Below, one piece after another: positions 1-7,573 of a stretch of DNA of 52,036 nt. The notes beneath the pieces were generated by a model. It was not told the origin of the DNA, did no database searches, and worked only from the letters and a program-made list of their open reading frames with translations. A program made the translations under genes and the position numbers. Within the stretch, counting starts at the first letter, position 1, and the number at the start of each line of letters is the position of its first letter. The DNA comes from Myxococcaceae bacterium (GTDB lineage Bacteria; Myxococcota; Myxococcia; Myxococcales; Myxococcaceae), in NCBI GenBank assembly GCA_025459425.1, contig JALOQF010000040.1, positions 1 to 52,036 of the forward strand. Direction: 5' to 3'.

Positions 1-2
1 CC

Positions 3-74
3 GGCGTTCCGGAATCGTTCAATGTATTGGTGCATGAACTGAGGGGCCTTGGTCTTGATATGAGTTTTGATTAA
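3..74 (+). CDS. rpoB: RNA polymerase beta subunit, C-terminal end only (partial, left edge)
   Basis: Reading from base 3 gives 23 codons ending in TAA at 72-74, with the text PESFNVLVHELRGLGLD. This matches the conserved C-terminal tail of bacterial RpoB (E. coli ends with a PESFNVLLKEIRSLGI-type sequence), which packs against the beta-prime subunit. Everything upstream is outside the window. It is too short for a standard gene caller and lies in AT-rich DNA unlike the rest of the window. In most bacteria rpoC follows directly; here a terminator and a gene on the opposite strand follow instead. The identification rests on about 15 well-conserved residues. Confidence 0.8.
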   Translation, partial: GVPESFNVLVHELRGLGLDMSFD

Positions 75-102
75 GGTAGGTTTTGATTACTAATCATAAA
101 TC

Positions 103-138
103 AAAAAGCCATCCGGATTAATTTCGGATGGCTTTTTT
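103..138. terminator. Bidirectional Rho-independent terminator
   Basis: A perfect 13-base inverted repeat (103-115 against 125-137) forms a stem of AAAAAGCCATCCG with CGGATGGCTTTTT around a 9-base loop. The A-run on the left and T-run on the right make it a terminator in both directions. It lies between two converging genes, the rpoB end at 74 and the minus-strand gene ending at 158, and can serve both. Confidence 0.9.
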
Positions 139-157
139 GTATTTCGAACTGCAGCAA

Positions 158-1018
158 TTATTGTTTTTCCAGGTAGGTACTGCTTAGCCAGCCAATAATT
201 TTTGTGGGAAAGTCCTCATGACCATAAAGTTTAAAATTATTCAGTATAGAACGCTCGTCAATTTCAACATACCACCATTGTCTTCCCGACTTATCTGTTT
301 TATAGCCGGTGGCATAACCTTGAGTGTACTTTGGCAGAAAAGCAATTACATTGCCTGCCGGTTTACTGGTATCATAGTCCCAGGGTTGGTAAGAGGTATC
401 GTCAAATCGAGGCGTATGCCTAAGCTTATAATTATCAATTGTAACTTTAAAACGAATAGGTGACAGAAATAATGAATCGGGCAGTTTGCCTTCGGAAAAA
501 ACAACCGATTGATAAACTTTTACAAGCTTTATCATACCATTTTCGTTATGGGTTAGTTTAAAAACTTTCTGGATAGTGGTATACTCGGCGCAACATCCAA
601 AATCTGACAGATAAACTTTAGTTTCGCCATTACTTAGCCATTTTATTTCTACAATGCTTTGTCTGCCAATAAATACCCTTTTATATTGGTTTTTAATTTT
701 TTGGAAAATGATGGTTTCATTGCCTTCCGCCTCACTTGGTCCATCAAAAATAACTTCATTTACACCATCGCTGTTTAAATCGATAAAATGTATTGATTTT
801 ATCAGATCTTTCATAGTTAAGGTGCTGTATTCATTTTTCCCCTTAAAATGATGGAAGTAATTTGGCTGTTCAGCAATAAATGCATTTACTTCCTTCAGGT
901 TTACTTGCTCATATTTTTTCCAATCAAATAAACTTGATTGTACCGGGTATACATCCTGCGCCATTATGTTAGATAAAGTGGCAGAAAGTATGAATGTCAT
1001 TATGAATAAGTACCGCAT
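158..1018 (-). CDS. Secreted hypothetical protein, Bacteroidota type, with C-terminal SH3-like region
   Basis: The protein has 286 residues. Residues 1-20 form a signal peptide ending in NIMAQ, so it is probably exported to the periplasm or beyond. The middle contains FIDLNSDGVNEVIF (about residues 78-91), an Asp-rich calcium-loop or FG-GAP-like motif typical of secreted Bacteroidota proteins. The last 60 or so residues (GNVIAFLPKYTQGY...RQWWYVEID...IIGWLSSTYL) resemble a bacterial SH3-type fold, which usually binds cell-wall or peptide ligands. Its Lys/Asn/Ile-rich make-up and AT-rich codons differ sharply from every gene after 1300. I do not recognise a named family; the SH3-like reading is an inference from the pattern. 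Confidence 0.75.
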   Translation of the reverse strand: MRYLFIMTFILSATLSNIMAQDVYPVQSSLFDWKKYEQVNLKEVNAFIAEQPNYFHHFKGKNEYSTLTMKDLIKSIHFIDLNSDGVNEVIFDGPSEAEGNETIIFQKIKNQYKRVFIGRQSIVEIKWLSNGETKVYLSDFGCCAEYTTIQKVFKLTHNENGMIKLVKVYQSVVFSEGKLPDSLFLSPIRFKVTIDNYKLRHTPRFDDTSYQPWDYDTSKPAGNVIAFLPKYTQGYATGYKTDKSGRQWWYVEIDERSILNNFKLYGHEDFPTKIIGWLSSTYLEKQ

Positions 1019-1088
1019 AGAATGAAATACAACTTTGATTGGTGGCAGATGTACACTATAACAAAGTAATTGAATCTAAATAGCCGGA

Positions 1089-1277
1089 TTAGTTAATAAT
1101 TGTATTATAAATTAGTTTTATTTTTTTGTTCGGTTTGATAATTAAATGAGATCCATAGCTTAATATTTGTAACGAATTCATTATACATTCACCATCATTT
1201 AACGGATCAATTATAATCTTTGACTCTTTGGGCAATGGAGAGGGTGGGATATTGAGACTTTCCGCCAGCTTGCGCAA
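1089..1277 (-). CDS. Short unrecognised ORF, possibly the 3' end of a gene cut at the junction
   Basis: This 62-codon frame, from a TTG at 1277, encodes a Lys/Ile-rich peptide with text such as LNIPPSPLPKESKIIIDP. Its AT-rich composition fits the Bacteroidota segment. The frame stays open further upstream into the GC-rich DNA, so the true 5' end may have been lost at the composition break and the visible part would be only a C-terminal fragment. No ribosome-binding site is evident. I recognise no family, and it may not be a gene. Confidence 0.3.
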   Translation of the reverse strand: MRKLAESLNIPPSPLPKESKIIIDPLNDGECIMNSLQILSYGSHLIIKPNKKIKLIYNTIIN

Positions 1278-1300
1278 CAGATTCAGTGCTGCTGACGCGT
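1265..1300. other. Composition breakpoint between AT-rich and GC-rich DNA
   Basis: To the left, the sequence is mostly A and T with Bacteroidota-like genes. To the right, it quickly becomes GC-rich and the Myxococcota-type rel gene begins at 1337. The change takes place within a few tens of bases. No tRNA, integrase, transposase, direct repeat or transposon end is visible at the break. This fits an assembly chimera better than a mobile-element insertion. The exact base cannot be fixed by eye. Confidence 0.75.
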
Positions 1301-1327
1301 TGCAGCACCCCCCATGGGTGTTAGCAT
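1300..1327 (+). promoter_or_regulatory. Weak candidate promoter of rel
   Basis: TAGCAT at 1322-1327 matches four of six bases of a sigma-70-type -10 box. TTGCAG at 1300-1305 is a poor -35, with a 16-base spacer. If real, transcription would begin a few bases before the TTG start of rel and give a nearly leaderless mRNA. It would also mean the native GC-rich DNA reaches back to at least 1300. Confidence 0.25.
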
Positions 1328-1336
1328 CGGTCTGGT

Positions 1337-3520
1337 TTGATTCGGCTGAATGACATCCTGACGCGGGTCTCCTCGTACCACCCGTCGCCCGACCTCGACA
1401 TCATCAAGAAGGCCTACGTCTATTCGGCGAAGGTCCACCAGGGGCAGGTGCGCAAATCGGGAGAGCCCTACCTCATCCACCCGCTCGAGGTGGCGGGCAT
1501 TCTTGCGCAGCTGCGCCTCGACGAGGCCTCGATCGTCGCCGGGCTGTTGCACGACACCGTCGAAGACACGCTGGCGACGACGGAAGAGATTCGCGAGCTG
1601 TTCGGTGACGAGGTGGCGCTCATCGTCGACGGGGTGACGAAGCTCTCGAAGTTCTCGGCGTCGCAGCAGCTGTCGCAGGAAGAGAAGCAGGCCGAGAACT
1701 TCCGCAAGATGTTGGTGGCGATGGCGCAGGACATTCGCGTCATTCTCGTCAAGCTCGCCGACCGCACCCACAACATGCGGACGCTCGAGCACATGAGCGA
1801 AGAGAAGCAGGCCCGCATCGCGCAAGAGACGCTCGACATCTACGCGCCGCTGGCCAACCGCCTCGGCATCTCGTGGATCAAGACCGAGCTCGAAGATCTC
1901 TCGTTCCGCTACACGCGCCCGAAGGACTTCTTCGAGCTCGAAGATCGCATCAACAAGAAGCGCAGCGACCGCGAGAAGTACATCGACGACGTGTGCGCGC
2001 TCATCACCGGCAAGCTCAAGGACGCGGGCATTCCCGCGCAGGTGACCGGGCGCTTCAAGCACATGTACTCGATTCACAAGAAGATGCGCTCGCAGGGCAT
2101 CGACTTCGACCAGGTGCCCGACGTGATCGCCTTTCGCGTGATCACCAAGGACGTGGGGCACTGCTACGCGGCCCTTGGCCTCATGCACCAGCAGTGGAAG
2201 CCGGTGCCCGGCCGCTTCAAGGACTTCATCGCCATTCCCAAGGCGAACATGTACCAGTCGCTGCACACGACGGTGATCGGCCCACTGTCGGAGCGCATCG
2301 AGATTCAGATCCGCACCGAAGAGATGCACCGGGTGGCCGAAGAAGGCATCGCGGCGCACTGGGCGTACAAGGAGGGCAAGACGTCGGTCGCCTCGCGCGA
2401 CGACGAGAAGTTCGCCTGGCTGCGGCAGCTGCTCGAGTGGCAGCAGGATCTCAAGGACCCCAAGGAGTTCATCGACACGGTGAAGGTCGACCTCTTCACC
2501 GACGAGGTCTTCGTCTTCACGCCGCGCGGTGACGTGAAGAGCCTGCCGCGCGACGCCACGCCGGTCGACTTCGCCTTCGCGGTGCACTCGGCCGTCGGCG
2601 AGAAGTGCGTCGGCGCCAAGGTGAACGGCAAGATCGTTCCGCTGCGGTACAAGCTGAAGAACGGCGACCAGGTCGAGGTGCTCACCAGCCCGCAGGCGCA
2701 CCCGTCGAAAGACTGGCTCACCTTCGTCAAGACGAGCCGGGCCCAGCAGAAGATCCGCGCGTTCATCAAGGAGCAGCAGCGCGAGAAGTCGATGGCGCTG
2801 GGCCGCGAGCTGGTCGAGCGCGAGTTCAAGCGCTTCGGCCTCAACCTGAACAAGGTGATCAAGACCGGCGAGCTCAAGCCGCACCTCGACGGCTACGGAC
2901 TCAAGACGGAAGAGGACGTGCTGGTCGCCGTCGGGTACGGGAAGATTCAGCCGACGCAGCTGGTCGAGCTGTTGCTGCCGGCCGAGAAGGTGGCCGAGGT
3001 GAAGGAGGCTCCGGCCTCGTCGAGCCCGTCGGGGCTCTTCTCGGGCCTCACCGAGATGGCGAAGAAGGTGGTGGGCCGGAAGTCGAAGTCCGGCGTCACC
3101 ATCGGCGGCATCGACGACGTGCTCGTGCACTTCGCGCGGTGCTGCAACCCGGTGCCCGGCGACTCGATCGTCGGCTTCATCACGCGGGGCCGCGGCGTGT
3201 CGGTGCACCAGGCCGGCTGTGACAAGGCCCTGGCGACCGACCCCGAGCGGCGCGTCGACGTGGCGTGGGACGTCAAGGGCGACTTCAAGCGCGCGGTGAC
3301 GCTGCGGGTGATGACCGCCGACCGCCCGGGCCTGCTCGCCGACATGTCGCAGATCTTCTCGAAGAAGGGCGTCAACATCTCGCAGGCGAACTGCCGGGTG
3401 ACGGGCGACGATCGCGCGGTGAACACCTTCGAGTGCACCATCACCGATCTGAAGCAGCTCAACGACCTGATGCGCAGCATCGAGAAGCTCACCGGCGTGT
3501 ACTCGGTCGAGCGCGTGTGA
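1337..3520 (+). CDS. rel: Bifunctional (p)ppGpp synthetase/hydrolase (RelA/SpoT family)
   Basis: The 727-residue protein makes and degrades the stringent-response alarmone (p)ppGpp. In order it has an HD hydrolase domain with intact HDTVED at 72-77, a nucleotidyltransferase (synthetase) domain carrying RFKD at 293-296 (the RXKD form typical of bifunctional Rel enzymes; RelA has an acidic variant), a TGS domain at about 385-450, a helical region, a Cys-containing region (ARCCNPVPGD) and a C-terminal ACT domain at about 650-727. Length is normal. The start is TTG, reading MIRLNDIL, which matches the usual N-terminus of myxobacterial homologues. No Shine-Dalgarno is visible and the composition break lies just upstream, so the native start codon and promoter may have been lost. 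ridA follows 13 bases later. Confidence 0.96.
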   Translation: MIRLNDILTRVSSYHPSPDLDIIKKAYVYSAKVHQGQVRKSGEPYLIHPLEVAGILAQLRLDEASIVAGLLHDTVEDTLATTEEIRELFGDEVALIVDGVTKLSKFSASQQLSQEEKQAENFRKMLVAMAQDIRVILVKLADRTHNMRTLEHMSEEKQARIAQETLDIYAPLANRLGISWIKTELEDLSFRYTRPKDFFELEDRINKKRSDREKYIDDVCALITGKLKDAGIPAQVTGRFKHMYSIHKKMRSQGIDFDQVPDVIAFRVITKDVGHCYAALGLMHQQWKPVPGRFKDFIAIPKANMYQSLHTTVIGPLSERIEIQIRTEEMHRVAEEGIAAHWAYKEGKTSVASRDDEKFAWLRQLLEWQQDLKDPKEFIDTVKVDLFTDEVFVFTPRGDVKSLPRDATPVDFAFAVHSAVGEKCVGAKVNGKIVPLRYKLKNGDQVEVLTSPQAHPSKDWLTFVKTSRAQQKIRAFIKEQQREKSMALGRELVEREFKRFGLNLNKVIKTGELKPHLDGYGLKTEEDVLVAVGYGKIQPTQLVELLLPAEKVAEVKEAPASSSPSGLFSGLTEMAKKVVGRKSKSGVTIGGIDDVLVHFARCCNPVPGDSIVGFITRGRGVSVHQAGCDKALATDPERRVDVAWDVKGDFKRAVTLRVMTADRPGLLADMSQIFSKKGVNISQANCRVTGDDRAVNTFECTITDLKQLNDLMRSIEKLTGVYSVERV

Positions 3521-3533
3521 CGAAAGAGGGCTC

Positions 3534-3926
3534 ATGGGACGTGAGGTGATTCAGACGAGCGGGGCGCCGGCGGCCATCGGGCCGTACTCGCAGGCCGTGG
3601 CCGTTCCCGCCGGCCGCATGGTGTTCTGCTCGGGGCAGATTCCGCTCGATCCGGCCACTGGCCAGCTCGTCGAGGGCGACATTCAGGCGCAGACCGAGCG
3701 GGTCATGAAGAACCTCGAGGCCGTGCTCCAGGCCGCGGGCGCGTCGTTCGCCGACGTGGTGCGGTGCGGCATCTTCCTGACCGACCTGGGCGACTTCGCG
3801 AAGGTGAACGAGGTGTACGCGCGCTCGTTCCCATCGAACCCGCCGGCCCGGGCGACCGTGCAGGTGAGCGCCTTGCCTCGAGGGGCCAGGGTGGAGATTG
3901 ATGCAACGGCGGTGGTCGCCCGATAG
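3534..3926 (+). CDS. ridA: RidA family enamine/imine deaminase
   Basis: The 130-residue protein matches the normal RidA length. RidA hydrolyses reactive enamine/imine intermediates such as 2-aminoacrylate released by PLP enzymes, releasing ammonia in the cytosol. It has the family features GPYSQAV near residue 16, a central GQIPLDPATG, and the C-terminal PARATVQVSALPRGARVEID with the substrate-carboxylate-binding Arg. ATG is preceded by AAAGAGGG at a good distance. It lies 13 bases after rel and is likely co-transcribed; rel next to ridA is a recurrent arrangement in deltaproteobacterial-type genomes. Confidence 0.93.
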   Translation: MGREVIQTSGAPAAIGPYSQAVAVPAGRMVFCSGQIPLDPATGQLVEGDIQAQTERVMKNLEAVLQAAGASFADVVRCGIFLTDLGDFAKVNEVYARSFPSNPPARATVQVSALPRGARVEIDATAVVAR

Positions 3927-3981
3927 GTCCTCCACCGCAGAAGCGCCTGCGGCCGAGCGGCGGAAGGAACGGAGCGAAGCG

Positions 3982-4809
3982 ATGCGGGTGCTCACGTACG
4001 TGATGGTGGCGTTGCTGGTACCGGCGCTGGCGCGCGCCCAGTCGGGGTGGACGTCGCCTCCGTTGATCGAGGCGCCTCCGCCAGACCCAAGCCAGGCCCC
4101 GCCGCCTCCGCCGCTGACGCCCCAGGGCACTCCGGTTCCGCCGAGCGCGTACCCGCCGTCGCAGGCGCGGCCCAGCTACCTGCCGTATGGCCCGCAACAG
4201 CCGAAGGAGCCACCGGGACCCGAGGTGGGGTTGATGGTGAGCGAGTCGTTGTTCGGGATGTTGACGGCCGCGGGCATCACGATTCTCCCGTTCTTTCTCT
4301 TCGGGTTCTCGAGTGGCGGGTTGCTCTCGGGTGACCCGGTGCTGGGCACGATCCTCGCGGCGCTGCTGTTCGGGAGCGCTCCGCTGGCCGTCGCGCAGAC
4401 CCAGGTGTCCATCGCCAACGGCAGCCGGTTCTACGTGTCCGAGACGTGGCCAGCCGCGCTCGCCGGTCTCGCAGCCCAGGCGGCCGTGCTCGGCATCACG
4501 TATCTGACGGGTGGGAACGCGATCGTCCGCAACAACGTCACCTGTCCTGTCGGCTCGATGCCAGCGGTGCCGACTGGCTGCGGCAACGACGTTTTGCTGC
4601 TCGTCGGCTCCATCGTCGCGGTGCCGCTGATTCAGATGGCCGTCATCAACCTCTTCAAGCAGCCGCGCTTCAAGCCCGCGGTGGCGAGCCGCGACGCGAA
4701 GACGGGCGCGCTGTCGTTCGGGGTCCCGACGCCGACGCCGCTGCTCGGACCGACGGCGCATGGCTTCGCGGTCGGTGCGAACGTGTCACTCGTCGACTTC
4801 CGCTTCTGA
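3982..4809 (+). CDS. Exported proline-rich protein with membrane segments, unknown function
   Basis: The start at 3982 gives a signal peptide (MRVLTYVMVALLVPALARAQ) and a 275-residue product; earlier in-frame starts would put a charged leader before it. After the signal comes a Pro-rich linker (about residues 24-80). Several Gly/Leu/Ala-rich hydrophobic stretches follow (about 90-115, 120-140, 155-175 and 210-235), so it is probably a membrane protein with an exposed N-terminal linker. The C-terminus ends in alternating residues and Phe (SLVDFRF), which would suit an outer-membrane strand. I recognise no family. Its last 24 bases overlap the 3' end of the converging gene at 4786. Confidence 0.7.
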   Translation: MRVLTYVMVALLVPALARAQSGWTSPPLIEAPPPDPSQAPPPPPLTPQGTPVPPSAYPPSQARPSYLPYGPQQPKEPPGPEVGLMVSESLFGMLTAAGITILPFFLFGFSSGGLLSGDPVLGTILAALLFGSAPLAVAQTQVSIANGSRFYVSETWPAALAGLAAQAAVLGITYLTGGNAIVRNNVTCPVGSMPAVPTGCGNDVLLLVGSIVAVPLIQMAVINLFKQPRFKPAVASRDAKTGALSFGVPTPTPLLGPTAHGFAVGANVSLVDFRF

Positions 4810-5517
4810 AGGCCGCGAGGGCGGCACGGGCAGCGTAGGAATGAAGCCCGAAGGCAGCCCCGCGCGGGTGAGCAGCCATCTGGCGCGCTCGGCACTCCCA
4901 GCACGCTGCTCGTGGGCGACGAGGGCGGCGATGGCCTCGGCTGAGAGCGCTTCGAGCGGCCTTCCAAAGCACACACGCGCGGCTGCCTCGAGGCCAACGC
5001 CGCAATCGTGGACGTACCACTGGTCGACCGCCGCTTGTGCGCGCGCCTCCAACGTCCACGACTCGTGGAGTCGCCGGGTCAGCGCGACTTCGGCGAGCAG
5101 CATTGGGAGCCTGTTCGGTCGCTGCCGGACGAGACGCAGAGCGACGAACCGCTCGAGTCCAAAGGGCCGACTCGCCGCCAAGGGCTGATGAAGGAGCGCA
5201 TGGGCAAATGTCAGGGCCGGGAGTGGCTGACCCTCGAGTCTCCAGGCCGGGTCGTCGGGCGAGGGCGGGGGCTGGCCCAACGCTGCCAGCACGAGCCGGT
5301 GCTCGACGCGAACGCCAGCGACAGCCGGTGGCGGGGGCGGTTCGTGCAGCAGCAAGTCCTTCGCCTCTCGTGGCGCGATGCAGTTCGCCAAGGTGGCGCA
5401 CGAGGGCGAAGCAGCGAGGCGCTCGCCGAACGCCAGCAGCGCTTCGCCCGCTGCGTGTGGAACCACGACCAGCGTGCTGGCCAGCACCACCACCGCGAGG
5501 GGCGCACGGTTGGTCAT
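4786..5517 (-). CDS. Secreted protein resembling a degenerate GT51 transglycosylase
   Basis: The 243-residue protein begins with a signal peptide (about residues 1-24, ending HAAG). In the C-terminal half, text such as ARAQAAVDQWYVHDCG followed by GLEAAARVCFGRPLEALS resembles the end of GT51 peptidoglycan glycosyltransferase domains, where KxxILExYLN is followed by YGxxxAAxxYFGK and a helix. The catalytic signature EDxxFxxHxG and the GxSTITQQ motif are not visible, so activity as a cell-wall polymerase is unlikely. It may be a pseudo-enzyme or an unrelated helical protein; the family link is inference only. It converges on and slightly overlaps the gene ending at 4809. Confidence 0.6.
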   Translation of the reverse strand: MTNRAPLAVVVLASTLVVVPHAAGEALLAFGERLAASPSCATLANCIAPREAKDLLLHEPPPPPAVAGVRVEHRLVLAALGQPPPSPDDPAWRLEGQPLPALTFAHALLHQPLAASRPFGLERFVALRLVRQRPNRLPMLLAEVALTRRLHESWTLEARAQAAVDQWYVHDCGVGLEAAARVCFGRPLEALSAEAIAALVAHEQRAGSAERARWLLTRAGLPSGFIPTLPVPPSRPSEAEVDE

Positions 5518-5566
5518 GGGGCGAAGGTGCAGCCTGGGGTCGACGGCTCTCGTTCTGATCTGAGGC

Positions 5567-5977
5567 TCACGCCCGGCCCGGCTTCACCTTCCACTGCCGC
5601 TGCGTCGCCCGCACGTAGCCTGCCTTGTGGGTCCACCGAAGGTCGTTCACCTGGCCGACGCCGTGGGTGCCTTCGACGCGCACCGCCGGCATGTCGTGCA
5701 CCGGGGCCATGTCGAGCGTCATCACCCAGTCGTCACCCTCGGGCTTGAGCGTCATCACCGAGTGCAGCGACTGGGTCGAGACGTCGACGGCGCACTCCAC
5801 CGGAGCGGGAAGGGGCGGGGGCTGCGCGACCGGCCGGCCGCGGTGAGGTGGCAGGCAGAACGACACTGGCGGGCCGTGGACGACGAGGGGCGGGCGATCG
5901 TCGCTCACGAAGAAGAGCAGCGAGGCCACCAGCGTGAGGCCGCTCGAGGCGAGGACGAGGAGGACGTCTGGCGGCAT
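5567..5977 (-). CDS. Single-pass membrane-anchored hypothetical protein
   Basis: The start at 5977 is chosen because GAGGGA lies seven bases upstream and the product then opens with an N-terminal anchor (PPDVLLVLASSGLTLVASLL). The remaining 110 or so residues are predicted outside the cytoplasm: a Pro-rich stretch, then a compact C-terminal part with two Trp residues. The total is 136 residues. I recognise no domain. It stands upstream of and divergent from truA. A longer reading frame exists but lacks a ribosome-binding site. Confidence 0.6.
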   Translation of the reverse strand: MPPDVLLVLASSGLTLVASLLFFVSDDRPPLVVHGPPVSFCLPPHRGRPVAQPPPLPAPVECAVDVSTQSLHSVMTLKPEGDDWVMTLDMAPVHDMPAVRVEGTHGVGQVNDLRWTHKAGYVRATQRQWKVKPGRA

Positions 5978-5984
5978 GCGGAGT

Positions 5985-5990
5985 TCCCTC
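5985..5990 (-). promoter_or_regulatory. Shine-Dalgarno deciding the start at 5977
   Basis: The minus strand reads GAGGGA, seven bases before ATG at 5977. It supports the shorter form of the membrane-anchored protein over an upstream in-frame start. Confidence 0.6.
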
Positions 5991-6135
5991 AACAGTGTGG
6001 TGACCGCGTCTGACAGCCTGTGCGGGGTGGTGGTTCCACCGCCAGGCCCCGTCTCCCCAAGGACACGGAACATGGGCGGCTGGCCACGCTTGGTGGTCGA
6101 CTTCCCCGGGCATTCGCGGAAACAATGCGAGCGGC

Positions 6136-6909
6136 ATGCCGCGGGTGAAGCTGGTCCTCGAGTACGACGGGAGCAACTACGTCGGCTGGCAGATTCAGCA
6201 GAACGGGCCCTCGGTGCAGGGGCGGCTCCAACGCGCGTTGCAGGAATTGCTCGAGGTGCCCGTCTCCGTCACCGCCGCGGGCCGCACCGACGCTGGCGTG
6301 CACGCGACGGGGCAGGTGGTGGCCTTCGACTCGCCCAAGCAGTTGCCCACGAAGGCGTACTGGATGGGCCTCAACGGCCTCTTGCCCGACGACATCGCGG
6401 TGGTCAGCGCCGAAGAGGTGGCGCCGGGGTTCGACCCGCGGCGTTGGGCGCGGGGAAAACGCTACCGCTACCGGCTCAGCAACCGCCGCTCGCGCTCGCC
6501 GATGCGCCGGCACACGCACTGGGAGATCTTCCAGCCGCTCAACCTCACCGCGATGCAGGAGAGCGTGCAGGTGCTCCTCGGCACGCACGACTTCTCGGGC
6601 TTTCGTGCGGCCGACTGTCAGGCCATGCACGCCGTGCGGAAGATCTCGAAGGTCGAGCTCACGGGCACGCCCGGTGAAGAGATCTCCTTCGTCATCGAGG
6701 GCACGGCGTTCCTCAAGCACATGGTGCGCAACATCATGGGGAGCGTGGCCGAGGTGGGCCGTGGCAAGCAGCCTCCATCGTTCATCGGAGACGTGCTGGC
6801 GCATGGCGATCGGACGCGCGCCGGGCAGACCGCGCCGCCGCAGGGCTTGACGCTCGAGGCCGTGTTCTACGGCGAAGGCCCACGCGAGGACGCCGATGAC
6901 GACGACTGA
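6136..6909 (+). CDS. truA: tRNA pseudouridine(38-40) synthase TruA
   Basis: The 257-residue enzyme isomerises uridine at positions 38-40 of the tRNA anticodon arm. It has the family signatures YDGSNYVGWQIQ at 10-21, the catalytic AGRTDAGVHA with Asp52, the KRYRYRL segment, and the C-terminal FLKHMVRNIMGSVAEVGRG block. Length is typical. The final acidic tail (DADDDD) is an unusual short extension. Its last 14 bases overlap the next gene, which suggests translational coupling. Confidence 0.96.
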   Translation: MPRVKLVLEYDGSNYVGWQIQQNGPSVQGRLQRALQELLEVPVSVTAAGRTDAGVHATGQVVAFDSPKQLPTKAYWMGLNGLLPDDIAVVSAEEVAPGFDPRRWARGKRYRYRLSNRRSRSPMRRHTHWEIFQPLNLTAMQESVQVLLGTHDFSGFRAADCQAMHAVRKISKVELTGTPGEEISFVIEGTAFLKHMVRNIMGSVAEVGRGKQPPSFIGDVLAHGDRTRAGQTAPPQGLTLEAVFYGEGPREDADDDD

Positions 6910-7573
6910 CGCTCCACTCGAGCCGCGGCCGACGCGCGCGCCGTCGACGTTCGCGCGGGCCGAGAACGCCAGCCGGCGGGTGCTGCTCGTCATCTGCGCG
7001 GGCGCGTTCGCCTGGGGCACCGGCTCGCTCGTGCGCGTCGAGCTGCAGGACCTGTTGGCCGAGCCGCTCGATGGACTGTCGACGGGCTTGTCGGTGCTGG
7101 TGGCCTATTGGCTGCTCCACCGGTTGTGGCTCGTGGTGACGCTCGCGCCGGTGAGCTGGTTGGGCGGGCGGTTTCTGGGCCTCTCGGCCGCCTCGTTCGT
7201 CGTGCCGGCGTTGCTGACCGGTGAGCTCCTCGACCTCGCGGTGGCCTTCATTCGTGATGGCTCGGCGTTCGAGTCGAGGGACGATGCGATCGCGTGGGGC
7301 CTCAGCCTGCTGCTCTTCGCCGCAGCGCCGTTCTTCGCCTACGCCGCGGGTGTGCGCGCGTTCGAGCGAGCCCAGGCGCGGTCCCTCGCCGACGCAGCGT
7401 CACGCAAGGCCGAGTACGACGCGTTCGTTGCGAAGGCCTCGTCGAGCCAGGACGGCGCGGCGCCGGGGGCTGCTTCGACCCCTTCGCCGAGCGCGAAGGA
7501 CTCACAGGTCGGCGAGCCCGCGGCAGCGTCGACGAGCGTCTCGGAAGCGGCCGACCCGGACTCACGGTCGTGA
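6896..7573 (+). CDS. Multi-pass membrane protein of unknown function
   Basis: The 225-residue protein starts inside the end of truA. It has a basic N-terminus, then hydrophobic segments at about residues 28-47, 62-83, 90-112 and 133-152, consistent with four membrane spans. The last 70 residues are a hydrophilic tail rich in Ala, Ser and Glu, with low-complexity text (GAASTPSPSAKDS) that is probably disordered in the cytoplasm. I see no catalytic motif and no recognised family. Overlap with truA implies a shared transcript, not necessarily a shared function. Confidence 0.7.
   Translation: MTTTDAPLEPRPTRAPSTFARAENASRRVLLVICAGAFAWGTGSLVRVELQDLLAEPLDGLSTGLSVLVAYWLLHRLWLVVTLAPVSWLGGRFLGLSAASFVVPALLTGELLDLAVAFIRDGSAFESRDDAIAWGLSLLLFAAAPFFAYAAGVRAFERAQARSLADAASRKAEYDAFVAKASSSQDGAAPGAASTPSPSAKDSQVGEPAAASTSVSEAADPDSRS

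Noticed and set aside
1089-1300. A mobile-element end or attachment site at the composition break
   Set aside because: No tRNA, integrase, transposase, terminal inverted repeat or target duplication can be found. An assembly join explains it better.
1283-3535. A 750-codon minus-strand frame opposite rel
   Set aside because: It covers the whole rel gene in a shadow frame with low-complexity composition. Rel is unambiguous.
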